From contig CAWKFM010000005.1 in the NCBI GenBank assembly GCA_963849065.1, positions 124,001-188,000 of the forward strand: 64,000 nt of DNA. The letters are read 5' to 3'. Positions within the stretch are counted from its first letter, which is position 1, and each line of letters opens with the position of its first letter. Of this stretch, positions 8,122 to 17,162 are shown in pieces. Position numbers and translations under genes: made by a program. Origin of the DNA: TOLSYN sp963849065. Lineage in GTDB: Bacteria; Acidobacteriota; Terriglobia; Terriglobales; Acidobacteriaceae. The notes beneath the pieces were generated by a model. The model was not told where the DNA came from. It worked only from the letters and a program-made list of their open reading frames with translations, and made no database searches.

Positions 8122-10676
8122 TGGACGCCCAGTCCACGCCCCAGCAAGGCTCGTTGCTGCCCGAATCCGCCAGCCCCGAAGACCGCCTCGACTCGCCCGG
8201 CCTTTACTGCGACGTCGCCTTGCCCGTTCCGCTCGATGCGACCTTCACCTACGAAGCCGGCGAACTCGATCCGGTCGTCGGCGGGCGCGTCGTGGTTCCC
8301 TTCGGCCGCGGTGCGGAGAAAAAACTCTCCGGCATCGTCACCCGCATCCACCGCGAGCCTCCCGCCACGCGCAACATCAAGCGCATCCTGCAGGTGCTCG
8401 ACACCTTTCCAGTGCTCGATGAAAACCTGCTCGCCCTTGGCCGCTGGATCGCCCAGTACTACCTCGCGCCCGTGGGCGAAGTCTATCGCAGCATGTTGCC
8501 CCTGCAGGCCGAATTCCGCCAGGCCTTCGCCTACCGCATCACCGAACTCGGCACCGAGGCGCTCTACCAGTCCGCCGATATCGGCTCCTCCCGCCGCTCG
8601 CAAAAAGATCCCGATCACCAGATGAGCGAATACGCCGTGCTGGACGCGCTGGCCGAAGGAGACCTCATCCGCGAAGAGCGCCTGCGCACCGCCACCGGCG
8701 CCTCGCGCGCAGTCCTCCGCACCCTGCTGCAGAAAAAATGGATTGTCCGCGAAGATCTCTCCGGCGTGCGCGATGCGCGGCGCCTCGCGAAGATCGTTGT
8801 CCTGCGCGAATCGCTGAACGAAGGATTGCCCGAAGCGCAGAGCGCGCTCCAGCCGCACAAACTGAACGCTGCGCAGCAGCGCATCATCGATCTCCTCCGC
8901 CAGTCGCAGGGCCGCCTTCCGCTGGAAGACCTGCGCGAGGCCGGATGCTCGCCAAGCTCGTTAAAGACGCTGGTGCGCCACGAATTGTTGGAGATCGTCG
9001 AAGAGTCCATCGCCCGCGCCACGCCGCAGATGAAGCCGCGCTCCATCCTCGAGTTCCAATTCACTCCCGGCCAAGAATCAGCCCTGCGCGAAATTCGCGG
9101 CAGCGTCGGGGCGCGCACCTTCAAAGTCGATCTGCTGCACGGCGTCACCGGCTCCGGCAAAACGGCGGTCTATCTGGCGGCCATGCAGTCGGTCCTCGCC
9201 GTTGGGCGCGGCTCCATTCTGCTGGTGCCGGAAATCGGACTCACCCCCGGCGTCGCCGCCGACCTGCACAACATCTTCGGCGATGAGATCGCCATCCTGC
9301 ACAGCTCGCTCAGCGATGACGAGCGAGCCGAGCAGTGGCACCGCATCCGTCGCGGAGAAGCCCGCATCGCCGTCGGCACGCGCTCCGCGGTCTTCGCCCC
9401 GGTGCGCGACCTCGCACTCATCATCGTGGACGAGGAGCATGACCACAGCTACAAGCAGGAGGAGACGCCGCGCTATCACGGCCGCGATGTTGCCGTGATG
9501 CGCGCCAAGGCGCTCAACGCCACGGTCGTGCTCGGCTCGGCCACGCCATCGCTGGAAAGTTTTAACAACGCCACACGAGGCCGCTACGCGCTTATCGAAC
9601 TGCCCGGCCGCGTGGCGCAGCGTCCCCTGCCTGAAGTCGAACTGGTGGACATGCGCGCCGAGTTCCAGCAGACCGGCAAGGAGAGTGTTCTCTCCCGCAA
9701 GCTGATGGAAGAAACCGCCGAGCGGTTGGAGCGCGGCGAGCAGGCCATGATACTGCTCAACCGCCGCGGCTACTCGGCCTGGGTCATGTGCCGCAGCTGC
9801 GGAGACACTTTGCAGTGTCGCGACTGCGCCGTCGCCATGACCTATCACAAGAGCCAGCATCGACTGCTCTGCCACTACTGTGGATTCCAGCAGCCTGTGC
9901 CGAAGACTTGTCCCAAGTGTGGCAGTGAGTACGTGCAGTTCCTCGGCACCGGCTCGGAGAAGCTCGAAGACATCCTGCACGCCGCCTTTCCCACCGCCCG
10001 CATCGGACGCATGGACCGCGATACCGTGCGCGGCCACGCCGACTTCGAGCGCATGCTGAGCCAGTTCCAGTCCGGTGAAATTGACTTGCTCATCGGCACG
10101 CAGATGATTGCCAAGGGCCACGACGTGCATGGCGTCACGCTGGTGGGCGTAGTCGGCGCCGATAGCGCCCTCGGCTTGCCCGACTTCCGCGCCGCCGAGC
10201 GCACCTTTCAGCTGCTAACTCAGGTCGCGGGCCGCGCCGGACGCGGCGAAATGCTGGGCAAAGTCCTCCTGCAAACCCATTTTCCCGATCACTACGCCGT
10301 GCAGTTCGCCGCCGCCCACGACTACCAGGGATTTGCCGATAAGGAGCTGCGATTCCGCGGCTGGATGCACTATCCGCCCTTCGACGCCCTGGCCAACGTC
10401 GTGGTGCGCAGCGACAAGCAGGAGGAAGCCCTGCGCTACGCTGGCGAACTTGGCCGCTGGTTTGAACACGTGCGTCACGAAGGCGTACGCGTCATGGGCC
10501 CCGCTCCCGCGCCCATCGTGCGCCTCAAAAAAGACTACCGCTTCCACTTCGTGCTCAAGGCCGCCAGCCGCGAACGCCTCAATTCCGTGCTGCGCGCCAT
10601 GCTCGCCGCGGCGCTACAGCAGAAGATTCCGCGCACCAGCATCATCGTGGACGTGGACGCGATGTCGCTCTCGTAA
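8121..10676 (+). CDS. priA: Primosomal replication restart helicase PriA
   Basis: 851 aa. Superfamily 2 DNA helicase that reloads the replisome at stalled forks. The N-terminal 3'-end-binding domain (YCDVALPVPLDATFTY onward) is followed by Walker A (GVTGSGKT, 341-348), DEEH (437-440) and the GSATPSLES motif. An intact zinc-binding region with eight cysteines follows (CRSCGDTLQCRDC, then CHYCG, then CPKCG), and then the GTQMIAKGHD and QVAGRAGR helicase motifs. The ATG at 8121 shares one base with the UDG stop (TGATG) and gives the usual N-terminus. The open frame continues far upstream inside the UDG gene and is rejected there. Confidence 0.95.
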   Translation: MDAQSTPQQGSLLPESASPEDRLDSPGLYCDVALPVPLDATFTYEAGELDPVVGGRVVVPFGRGAEKKLSGIVTRIHREPPATRNIKRILQVLDTFPVLDENLLALGRWIAQYYLAPVGEVYRSMLPLQAEFRQAFAYRITELGTEALYQSADIGSSRRSQKDPDHQMSEYAVLDALAEGDLIREERLRTATGASRAVLRTLLQKKWIVREDLSGVRDARRLAKIVVLRESLNEGLPEAQSALQPHKLNAAQQRIIDLLRQSQGRLPLEDLREAGCSPSSLKTLVRHELLEIVEESIARATPQMKPRSILEFQFTPGQESALREIRGSVGARTFKVDLLHGVTGSGKTAVYLAAMQSVLAVGRGSILLVPEIGLTPGVAADLHNIFGDEIAILHSSLSDDERAEQWHRIRRGEARIAVGTRSAVFAPVRDLALIIVDEEHDHSYKQEETPRYHGRDVAVMRAKALNATVVLGSATPSLESFNNATRGRYALIELPGRVAQRPLPEVELVDMRAEFQQTGKESVLSRKLMEETAERLERGEQAMILLNRRGYSAWVMCRSCGDTLQCRDCAVAMTYHKSQHRLLCHYCGFQQPVPKTCPKCGSEYVQFLGTGSEKLEDILHAAFPTARIGRMDRDTVRGHADFERMLSQFQSGEIDLLIGTQMIAKGHDVHGVTLVGVVGADSALGLPDFRAAERTFQLLTQVAGRAGRGEMLGKVLLQTHFPDHYAVQFAAAHDYQGFADKELRFRGWMHYPPFDALANVVVRSDKQEEALRYAGELGRWFEHVRHEGVRVMGPAPAPIVRLKKDYRFHFVLKAASRERLNSVLRAMLAAALQQKIPRTSIIVDVDAMSLS

Positions 10677-10681
10677 GGAAC

Positions 10682-11104
10682 TCACTGCTTCTCGAATTCC
10701 AGCGTACACGGTCTTCCCTCGACGCGCGTCCCCGTTCCCTTCGATCCGTCGAACTTCGCATCGATGTTGTAGCCGTACTCGGTTCCGCGCGGCGTATCGC
10801 GTCCCGGCACGAACTCCTTCGACCCGGTGCGGCCGTTCGCATAGAGTTTGCCCACGCCGTCCTCGCCAATCGTTCCGTCGATGGCGAGCGAACCCGGTTC
10901 GCCAGCCGTGCCGTGCAGCCCATGCAGCACGCCATCTTTCACCGTGCTCACAAAGCGGAACGAATATCCCAGCCCGCCCCGCGAGGCCGCGCACGAAACC
11001 GTCGTTTGCCACTCGCCGTCGAAGCGATGCGCATCCGCAGCCCTCGCCACACCCGGCAAAACCAACAGTCCCAAAACTATCGGGAGCGCCCTATTCAGCA
11101 TCAT
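10682..11104 (-). CDS. Small secreted protein of unknown function
   Basis: 140 aa with a clear signal peptide (hydrophobic ALPIVLGLLVLPG, probable cleavage after ARA-A). The mature part starts FDGEWQTTVSC and alternates short polar strands; two cysteines (in VSC and RPCTLEF) could form a disulfide. The overall pattern resembles small beta-barrel or lipocalin-like periplasmic proteins, but no family is recognised. The start is one of two adjacent ATGs; GAGGCGGAG is upstream. It lies seven bases after a predicted outer-membrane protein gene on the same strand and may share its transcript. It converges with priA, four bases away. Confidence 0.75.
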   Translation of the reverse strand: MMLNRALPIVLGLLVLPGVARAADAHRFDGEWQTTVSCAASRGGLGYSFRFVSTVKDGVLHGLHGTAGEPGSLAIDGTIGEDGVGKLYANGRTGSKEFVPGRDTPRGTEYGYNIDAKFDGSKGTGTRVEGRPCTLEFEKQ

Positions 11105-11111
11105 CTCCGCC

Positions 11112-11963
11112 TCACTCTCTCCCCTGCCCTGAGAACATGCGGGCCAGAAATCCCTTGTCGCCCTTGCCTCCCTTGCCGCCCCACGTCTGGTAAAGCCCAA
11201 GATACGCGTAATTCTCGGTCTGCCCAGCCACCGAGTGTCCGTATGCAAACAGCAGCTGCAGCCCAGGATTTTTAAAGTAGTAGATCCCGCCCAGGTCCAC
11301 CAAAGTCGAGGCCTGGGTCTGTGGCGTGGCGAAGCCTTCCTTGCGATGGGAGAACGCCTCGCCTCCCAGCGTCCATCTTTTGCCAATATTTCGTTGCAAC
11401 AACCATCCCGTGTAGAAAAAATTACGATACAGCGTCTGCGGCACAATCTGGTATCCCGCGCCGCTATACGTGGTCCAGTCTCCCCAGCTCTTCTGCACCC
11501 ACACCGGCATCTTGTACCAGACTTTTCCCACGCCCAACCCTCTGCTGTAGCTTCCTGTCGGCAGCTCAAACATCGGATAGATTCCAATTTGCGGCCGGTG
11601 CTTGCTCTCCTGCACCAGGCGAATCTTCGCGCCTGTCTCCGTGTCGGTCAGGCCGTAGGCAGTTTTTCCAACCCCGCCGGGCAGGTAGATGGGGTTGTTG
11701 GAAGGAATGACGGCGCCGAACGGAACAATGATATGCAGTTGCAGGTTGGACACGGCGCCCCAGTTGAATTCAAACGCCGGTCCCGTCGGATCGGTTTCCA
11801 CCGGCGTGCTTGAGAGTGAGCTGAATTGATAAAACTCGAAGTGCCCCACATCTACCGGCTCGGGATCGTCGGTCTGGAACGGAGGACCGGCCCACAGCGT
11901 CGTGCCGGTCAGCAAAAACAGCAGCAGCAGAAGGGCTTTTGAAAAACCGCGGGCATGGCTCAT
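11112..11963 (-). CDS. Predicted outer-membrane/transporter-like beta-barrel protein
   Basis: 283 aa with a signal peptide (ALLLLLFLLTGTTLWA). The mature N-terminus GPPFQTDDPEPVDVGHFEFYQF is characteristic of a family of putative transporters related to the MetA-pathway phenol degradation group (recognised from memory, not searched). The rest is rich in aromatic beta-strands with an even pattern (WTTYSGAGYQIV, WTLGGEAFSHR, LLFAYGHSV), consistent with a beta-barrel. The product would sit in the outer membrane; substrate unknown. The partner gene downstream is a small secreted protein. Confidence 0.75.
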   Translation of the reverse strand: MSHARGFSKALLLLLFLLTGTTLWAGPPFQTDDPEPVDVGHFEFYQFSSLSSTPVETDPTGPAFEFNWGAVSNLQLHIIVPFGAVIPSNNPIYLPGGVGKTAYGLTDTETGAKIRLVQESKHRPQIGIYPMFELPTGSYSRGLGVGKVWYKMPVWVQKSWGDWTTYSGAGYQIVPQTLYRNFFYTGWLLQRNIGKRWTLGGEAFSHRKEGFATPQTQASTLVDLGGIYYFKNPGLQLLFAYGHSVAGQTENYAYLGLYQTWGGKGGKGDKGFLARMFSGQGRE

Positions 11964-11996
11964 GCACGATCCTTGCAGTCTATTGCGGAGAGCCCG

Positions 11997-13043
11997 TTAC
12001 CGGCTCCCGTGCTTGATCATATGAGCCACCTGGGGGAAGCTGGAGTTGGCTACCGGCGCGGGCGTAAAGGTTAAAATCAGCATGGCCACCGCCACCAGAG
12101 ACAGCCGCTTGCGCGCCGGTCCCACGCCGGGCCGTTGCGGCACGCTCGGCTGATGCAGCCCGCTCAGCGCCAGCAGAATCGCCCACACCATCCATCCCAC
12201 CCAGAAGAACCAGGCCATCACCACCAGTGATGCGACCATCGCCCAGGAGAAAAACCGGTGCATCCGCGGCGACACGGCGAACACCAGGTGCCCGCCATCC
12301 AACTGTCCGCCAGGCAGCAGATTCAGCGCCGTCGCCAGCATTCCCGCCCACCCTGCAATCGCCACCGGATGCAGGTAGTAGTGCGCCAGCGCCGGAACTC
12401 CCTGGGTTGACCCCGCATGCGAGAAACCACGATGCAGCAGCCAATGCCCCAGCTGAAACACCAGCGGAAATCCGAACTGCAGATCGGGATCGGAAAAGCC
12501 CGCCACCGGATGCGACATCGCCAGTCCCACCAGCATCGTGGGCACGGCCACCACGAATCCCGCAATCGGCCCGGCAATGCCGATATCGAACAGCGCGGCG
12601 CGCGACCGGATCCGTCCGCCGATGCGGATGAATGCGCCCAGGGTGCCGATCAGCGTTGGTGCGGGGATAAAAAACGGCAGCGTGGCACGCACCCGGTAGT
12701 AGCGGCAATACAGGTAGTGACCCATCTCGTGCGCCAGCAGAATGCTCATCAGCGCCAGCGAAAACGGCACGCCCCGCAGCAGTTGCCGCGGGTTCTGCCA
12801 CAGCCACTGCAGCGGAAACAGGGGCAGCAACTCATTGCCAGTGGCGAAGGCATCTAGATGATGATCGAAGTTGAACTGCAGCCGCGAGCCCACCAGCACG
12901 GTGGTGCAAAAGGTGATTACCAGCAATAGCAGAGGAACGCCGTAGCGCAACTTTGGCGCAGAAACCGGAGAGGGCAGCGGGCCCGAGAACCGCGCATACA
13001 CCGCAGCGTTATCGGCCAAAGAATCGGAGCTGAAATCAGACAT
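11997..13043 (-). CDS. Site-2 protease family (M50) membrane metalloprotease
   Basis: 348 aa integral membrane protein. The zinc motif HEMGH is at residues 105-109 in a membrane helix, and the second site N-L-L-P-G-G-Q-L-D-G-G-H lies in a later helix, as in M50 proteases. About seven hydrophobic segments are visible. Family members cleave substrates inside the membrane; the substrate is unknown. The ATG at 13043 (MSDFSSDSLADN) is preferred. The longer start at 13085 would use an ATG inside a hairpin repeat and add 14 unlikely residues. No PDZ domain is seen. Confidence 0.88.
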   Translation of the reverse strand: MSDFSSDSLADNAAVYARFSGPLPSPVSAPKLRYGVPLLLLVITFCTTVLVGSRLQFNFDHHLDAFATGNELLPLFPLQWLWQNPRQLLRGVPFSLALMSILLAHEMGHYLYCRYYRVRATLPFFIPAPTLIGTLGAFIRIGGRIRSRAALFDIGIAGPIAGFVVAVPTMLVGLAMSHPVAGFSDPDLQFGFPLVFQLGHWLLHRGFSHAGSTQGVPALAHYYLHPVAIAGWAGMLATALNLLPGGQLDGGHLVFAVSPRMHRFFSWAMVASLVVMAWFFWVGWMVWAILLALSGLHQPSVPQRPGVGPARKRLSLVAVAMLILTFTPAPVANSSFPQVAHMIKHGSR

Positions 13044-13074
13044 CGGGGCAAACGCTCGCGCTCGTGCACACAGC

Positions 13075-13120
13075 GGGTGGCCCATTCAAGCCATCTTTTG
13101 GCCTGAGTGGGGTGGTTGAC
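13075..13120 (+). repeat. Hairpin repeat family 1, copy B
   Basis: GGGTGGCCCATTCAAGCC, loop ATCTTTT, then GGCCTGAGTGGGG and the GTGGTTGAC tail. It lies between two minus-strand genes (HU and the M50 protease), yet keeps the same + orientation as the other copies. Confidence 0.88.
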
Positions 13121-13129
13121 GCCGCAAGA

Positions 13130-13399
13130 CTAATCGATCGATTGCAGTTCCTTGCCCGGCTTAAAGCGCACGGCTTTGCCCGGAGGAATGTTGACCTCGG
13201 CTCCGGTGCGCGGGTTGCGTCCGATGCCGGTCTTGCGCGGGCGCACGTTGAACACGCCAAAGCCGCGCAACTCGATCCGGTCGCCGGCGGCCAGCGCGTT
13301 CTTCATGCTCTCAAACACGGTCTCCACGGCGCGCTCGGCCTTGGTCTTGGTGACCCCGGTGCGGTTTACCACTTCGTTGATAATGTCGAGTTTGATCAA
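13130..13399 (-). CDS. HU/IHF family DNA-binding protein
   Basis: 89 aa, exactly the usual size. Helical N-terminal half (MIKLDIINEVVNRTGVTKTKA) then the beta-arm region with RGFGVF and the conserved RNPRTGAEVNIPPGKAVRFK. It bends and compacts DNA as a dimer. IHF-alpha-like features (MIKLDIINEV, RIELRGFGVF) are visible, but HU and IHF cannot be separated with certainty here. A repeat copy lies immediately downstream. Confidence 0.95.
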   Translation of the reverse strand: MIKLDIINEVVNRTGVTKTKAERAVETVFESMKNALAAGDRIELRGFGVFNVRPRKTGIGRNPRTGAEVNIPPGKAVRFKPGKELQSID

Positions 13400-13571
13400 G
13401 CGATCGGCTCCGGCGCTTCGGATTGAAAATCAAGGGCTTGCCCACTGATGCTAGAAAATGGAGCAGGCAATGTCAACCTCGATGCCGAGATGTTAGCACA
13501 CGCTCGCCGCCGGGAACCCTGAATGTTAAGATGGCCCTACACGCTGACAGCACACGAGGAGTTTGAGGCAA

Positions 13572-14126
13572 ATGGCGATTAAGAGTGACCGCTGGATCCG
13601 GGAGATGGCGCAGACGCAGCAAATGATCGACCCGTTCTGCGAAAAGCAGATGCGCGAAGGCGTCATCAGCTACGGGCTTTCGTCCTACGGCTATGACCTG
13701 CGGGTGGCCGATGAGTTCAAAATTTTCACCAACGTGAACTCGGCCATCGTGGACCCCAAAAAGTTCGACGAGCGTTCCTTCGTCTCCATCCGCGCCGACA
13801 GCATCATGGTCCCGCCCAATTCCTTTGCCCTGGCCCGCTCGGTCGAGTACTTCAAAATTCCCCGCGACGTGCTCACCATCTGCGTCGGCAAGTCCACCTA
13901 CGCGCGCTGCGGCATCATCGTCAACGTCACGCCCTTCGAGCCGGAGTGGGAAGGCTTCGTCACCCTGGAGATCAGCAACACCACTCCGCTGCCCGCCAAG
14001 ATCTACGCCAACGAGGGACTCTGCCAAATCCTATTCTTCCAGGGAGACGAACCCTGCCAGATCAGCTACAAAGACAAGCACGGCAAATATCAGAACCAGA
14101 CGGGCATCGTGCTGCCCAAGTTGTAG
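13572..14126 (+). CDS. dcd: dCTP deaminase
   Basis: 184 aa. Deaminates dCTP to dUTP, feeding dTMP synthesis. Conserved blocks are intact: the SYGLSSYGYDLRVADEF segment, GKSTYARCGIIVNVTPFEPEW and the catalytic glutamate in VTLEISNTTPLPAKIYANEG, plus the C-terminal KYQNQTG tail. The ATG at 13572 is preferred, with GAGG upstream; a TTG nine bases earlier is also in frame. The stop codon TAG overlaps the Shine-Dalgarno of the downstream Sua5 homologue (TAGGAGG), implying coupling. Confidence 0.95.
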   Translation: MAIKSDRWIREMAQTQQMIDPFCEKQMREGVISYGLSSYGYDLRVADEFKIFTNVNSAIVDPKKFDERSFVSIRADSIMVPPNSFALARSVEYFKIPRDVLTICVGKSTYARCGIIVNVTPFEPEWEGFVTLEISNTTPLPAKIYANEGLCQILFFQGDEPCQISYKDKHGKYQNQTGIVLPKL

Positions 14127-14134
14127 GAGGAGCC

Positions 14135-15163
14135 ATGGAAACCCTTCGCCTGCGCCTCGCCGCCGACTCTGAGTCTGACATCGCCCGCGATCCAGCCTTG
14201 CTCCAGGCCGCCGAAATCCTGCGCGCCGGGGGCCTCGTCGCCTTTCCCACCGAAACCGTCTATGGCCTCGGCGCCAACGCCCTCGACGCCGCGGCAGTGG
14301 AGAAGATCTTCGCCGCCAAGCAGCGTCCGCATTGGGACCCGGTGATAGTGCACGTTGCCGATGTGGCTGCGGCCCGCGCGCTCACCACCTCCTGGCCGGA
14401 CTCGGCCGCGCGTCTGGCCGAGGTCTTCTGGCCCGGACCGCTCACCATGCTGCTGCCGCGCTCCCCGGCCATTCCCGATCTCTGCACCGCCGGCCGCGCC
14501 AACGTGGGACTGCGCCTGCCCGCGCATCCCGTGGCTCGCGCGCTCATCGCCGCCGCCGGAGTGCCGGTGGCCGCGCCCAGCGCCAACATCTTTGGGCACA
14601 TCAGCCCCACCACGGCCGAGCATGTCCTCGCCGATCTCGATGGCCGCATCGACGCCGTGCTCGACGCCGGCGGCTGCACCGTGGGTGTCGAGTCCACTGT
14701 CCTCGATCCGGTTTCTACCCCGCCGCTCATCTACCGCCCCGGCGGCGTCACCGCCGAGCAACTCAAATATGTGCTGGGCAATGTGGAGATGGCCCTGCGC
14801 ACCGTCTCCGACGAGGTCCCGCGCGAGGCGCTGGAGTCTCCCGGTTTCGGCATCCGTCATTACGCTCCGCGCGCCCGTGTGGTGCTGGTGGCGAGCGAAG
14901 GCGAACTCATGCAGGTGCTCAAGCGCGAAACCCGTCACAACACGGTAGGTGTGCTTCTGCCCTTCGAATGGCGCTCTCCGCTGGTCGCGGTCACCGTGGT
15001 GCGCTGGGGCAGCTGGAGCGAGCCGCAGCAACTGGCGCGCGATCTCTACGCCCAATTGCGCGTGCTCGACGACCAGGGCGTCGAGGTCATCGTCTGCTCC
15101 ATGCCCCCGGCCGAAGGCATCGGGATGGCTATCCGCGACCGCCTGCGCAAAGCCTCTCAATAG
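14135..15163 (+). CDS. L-threonylcarbamoyladenylate synthase (long Sua5/YwlC type)
   Basis: 342 aa. Makes threonylcarbamoyl-AMP from threonine, bicarbonate and ATP, the first step of the tRNA t6A modification. The YrdC core has GGLVAFPTETVYGLGANA, a KQRPHWDPVIVHV version of the KxR motif, PGPLTMLL, and SANIFGHISPTTAEHV. From about residue 215 a Sua5-specific C-terminal domain follows (GFGIRHYAPRARVVLV). The start has a textbook AGGAGG with four bases of spacing. The KRP segment has the unusual HWDP in place of the common xxxP, but key residues remain. Confidence 0.93.
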   Translation: METLRLRLAADSESDIARDPALLQAAEILRAGGLVAFPTETVYGLGANALDAAAVEKIFAAKQRPHWDPVIVHVADVAAARALTTSWPDSAARLAEVFWPGPLTMLLPRSPAIPDLCTAGRANVGLRLPAHPVARALIAAAGVPVAAPSANIFGHISPTTAEHVLADLDGRIDAVLDAGGCTVGVESTVLDPVSTPPLIYRPGGVTAEQLKYVLGNVEMALRTVSDEVPREALESPGFGIRHYAPRARVVLVASEGELMQVLKRETRHNTVGVLLPFEWRSPLVAVTVVRWGSWSEPQQLARDLYAQLRVLDDQGVEVIVCSMPPAEGIGMAIRDRLRKASQ

Positions 15164-15165
15164 AA

Positions 15166-15186
15166 GAGCCCGCGCAAGGCGGGCTC
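15166..15186 (+). terminator. Hairpin after the Sua5 gene
   Basis: Perfect 8-bp stem GAGCCCGC/GCGGGCTC with a 5-base loop, beginning 3 bases after the Sua5 stop. No T-run follows on either strand, so it may be a weak or Rho-independent-like terminator between convergent genes. The stem sequence is close to that of the terminator at 117-135. Confidence 0.55.
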
Positions 15187-15232
15187 CAAAGACGTCGTCG
15201 AAACAAGTAATTCCGTATGATTATTTCGTGCC

Positions 15233-15721
15233 TTACTTATTCTCTTCGCCTTCCTTGTACATATACCGGATGGCGGATTTATAAATCATCAGGTTCGACT
15301 GTCCCGCGGGCCGGTTCAGCTTGATGCAGTTCTTGTCATACCACTCGATGATGCCGCGCAACTGCTCGCCGTCGCGCGTTACCACCACCATCGGCGTCTT
15401 GCCCTGAATCTGTTTCTGATAATAGAAATTTTCAGCGTGCGTCTGTTCGGCCGGCGCGGCCTTTCTGGAGTTGCCCGGTGCGCGCTCGGAGTTACGTTCC
15501 TGGTTGCGGTCGTGGTTGCGTTCCTGACTGCGTTCCACGCCGCGCTCGCCATTCCGTTCCAGGCTCCGCTCCGTGCTGCGTGCGCCGCGTTCGCGTGGCT
15601 CCGCGGCCTCGGCGGCGCGAGCCTGCTCGCGATTCAGCGAAGGCCGGATCAGTTTGCGGTTCCCGAAGTTTTCCGGCTCGAGTGCCCGCACTACGGCGGT
15701 TGAGTCAGGTCCGTTTCTCAT
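15233..15721 (-). CDS. Hfq-like RNA chaperone with an Arg/Glu-rich N-terminal arm
   Basis: 162 aa. The last 65 residues (98-156) form an Sm fold of the Hfq type: Sm1-like GKTPMVVVTRDGEQLRGIIEW then Sm2-like LMIYKSAIRYMYK, matching Hfq's VYKHAIST region. Residues 31-95 are a low-complexity arm with repeated RN and ER steps (SLERNGERGVERSQERN then DRNQERNSER). Ordinary Hfq has its disordered tail at the C-terminus and is only 70-110 aa. The ATG at 15721 is favoured because GGGGAGAGGA lies just upstream; the open frame extends 54 residues further without a better site. Likely role: RNA binding, with the basic/acidic arm possibly mediating RNA contacts or condensation (inference). Confidence 0.82.
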   Translation of the reverse strand: MRNGPDSTAVVRALEPENFGNRKLIRPSLNREQARAAEAAEPRERGARSTERSLERNGERGVERSQERNHDRNQERNSERAPGNSRKAAPAEQTHAENFYYQKQIQGKTPMVVVTRDGEQLRGIIEWYDKNCIKLNRPAGQSNLMIYKSAIRYMYKEGEENK

Positions 15722-15909
15722 CACAAGTCCTCTCCCCGGGGGAGTATCCAAAATGTTGCAGTCCGTTTCCCCGCTGAGGACACAGCCGCGCTCGCACCGA
15801 AAGTGCGGAGACTGACTTCCTATAAGAGGGAACAGTGGTTCGTGGTAAAAACTTAACACACGCGCAGGGCGAAAAACAACCAAACCTTAGTCATCCCGGC
15901 ACTGCGGGG

Positions 15910-17004
15910 CTACGCTTCCAGCGCGCTCGAATAGCCGTCCAGCGAGAGCGAGCGCAGCAGATTGCGCCGCATCCCGTTCTGCACCTCGCCCAGCCCGTCG
16001 CTGGCGCGCACAATCCATCCAAACGAAACCTGCCCGGCCATGGCGGCCAGTTCGCTGTGCAGATCCTGATTCCGCATCAACTCCGCCGACCCGGCTTTCA
16101 GAAACATCAGGTCTTCCAGAATCGAATACAGCACGGCGATCAGCTGGTCGGTCTTGGCCTTGCCTTCGCCCCCGGCGCGGTAGGCCTCCGTCGCCCGGAA
16201 CAGCGCCGAGTGATCGTTCTCGCCCAGCGCCGTGGTCAGTAGCAGCAGCGCGTCCTTGCGCGCCCCCAGATATCCGTTCAGGTCGAAGCCGCGCGCCCGT
16301 CCCACCGCTCCGGCGCTCAGCTGTGCCACCAGCTTTTTCTGTGCCGCGGTCCACTCTGTGCGCAGCGCCAGGTCCTGCGCAATCTCGGCAGAGGTCAGCG
16401 GCGCCAGCCGCAGCGTAATGCAGCGCGAGCGGATCGTCGGCAGCAGGGAATTGGCATTCTCCGCCAGCAGAAACAGCGTGGCGAACTCGGGCGGCTCCTC
16501 CAAAACCTTCAGCAGCGCGTTGGCCGCTTCTTTCATAAAGTTCGATTCCGAAAAAATGTAAAACTTCTGCAGTCCTTCTGCGGGACGGTAATACATCTCG
16601 CCGATCACGTGCCGCACCTGGTCCACCTTCACCAGCATCTGCGGCGGGTCGGGCGGAATAATCAGCACCTCCGGATGGGTCTGCACAAAGATGCGGGTCT
16701 CGCGCTTATCGCCCTCGCGCATCGCCTCGCGCGCCTCTACCGCTTCGGCAAAGCGCTGGTCCAGCGCGTCGGCCTGCCCAATGCGCTCGCAGTTGCGGCA
16801 GCGCCCACAGAAGTCAGGCAGCCCGTCCTCGTCCGTCGGACGCTCCAGGCAGTTCACCGCCTTGGCCACCATCTGCGCCAGGGTGAACTTTCCCGCCCCG
16901 CGCGCCCCGGTCAAAATAATGGCGTGCGGCAAGTGGTCGCGGGCAATCATCTGCCGCAGCCGTGTCACGGTGACGCCATTGCCGCGGAATTGATCGAATC
17001 CCAT
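15910..17004 (-). CDS. holB: DNA polymerase III subunit delta' (clamp loader)
   Basis: 364 aa. AAA+ clamp-loader subunit. The N-terminus MGFDQFRGN is followed by a P-loop (TGARGAGKFT), a four-cysteine zinc module (about residues 70-85, FCGRCRNC), the SNFMKEAANALLKVLEEPP motif and the sensor-1 region (TIRSRCITLRL). The SRC motif is conserved. An insertion around residues 85-110 (AVEAREAMREGDKRETRIFV) is longer than usual. The ATG at 17004 is preferred; the upstream ATG at 17040 lies in a hairpin repeat. It is close to tmk on the same strand, a frequent bacterial pairing (tmk-holB). Confidence 0.9.
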   Translation of the reverse strand: MGFDQFRGNGVTVTRLRQMIARDHLPHAIILTGARGAGKFTLAQMVAKAVNCLERPTDEDGLPDFCGRCRNCERIGQADALDQRFAEAVEAREAMREGDKRETRIFVQTHPEVLIIPPDPPQMLVKVDQVRHVIGEMYYRPAEGLQKFYIFSESNFMKEAANALLKVLEEPPEFATLFLLAENANSLLPTIRSRCITLRLAPLTSAEIAQDLALRTEWTAAQKKLVAQLSAGAVGRARGFDLNGYLGARKDALLLLTTALGENDHSALFRATEAYRAGGEGKAKTDQLIAVLYSILEDLMFLKAGSAELMRNQDLHSELAAMAGQVSFGWIVRASDGLGEVQNGMRRNLLRSLSLDGYSSALEA

Positions 17005-17025
17005 CGCCTCTAGCTCCGCCCCGCC

Positions 17026-17070
17026 GGGTGGCCCGTTCAAGCCATTCTTTGGCTTGAACGGGCAGTTGAC
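17026..17070 (+). repeat. Hairpin repeat family 1, copy C (fully paired stem)
   Basis: GCCCGTTCAAGCC, loop ATTCTTT, GGCTTGAACGGGC: every stem position pairs. Relative to the consensus, an A-T pair has become G-C and the usual T-G wobble has become T-A. A CT-rich tail follows up to about 17125. It lies between tmk and holB (both minus strand), in + orientation. Confidence 0.88.
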
Positions 17071-17162
17071 CTTGATGTTGCTCTCGTCCTTGTTCTCGCT
17101 CTTGGCCTTGCTCTTGCTTCTGAGGTGTTATCCCGGTTCCACCACAGACTTTCCGCCGGGCC

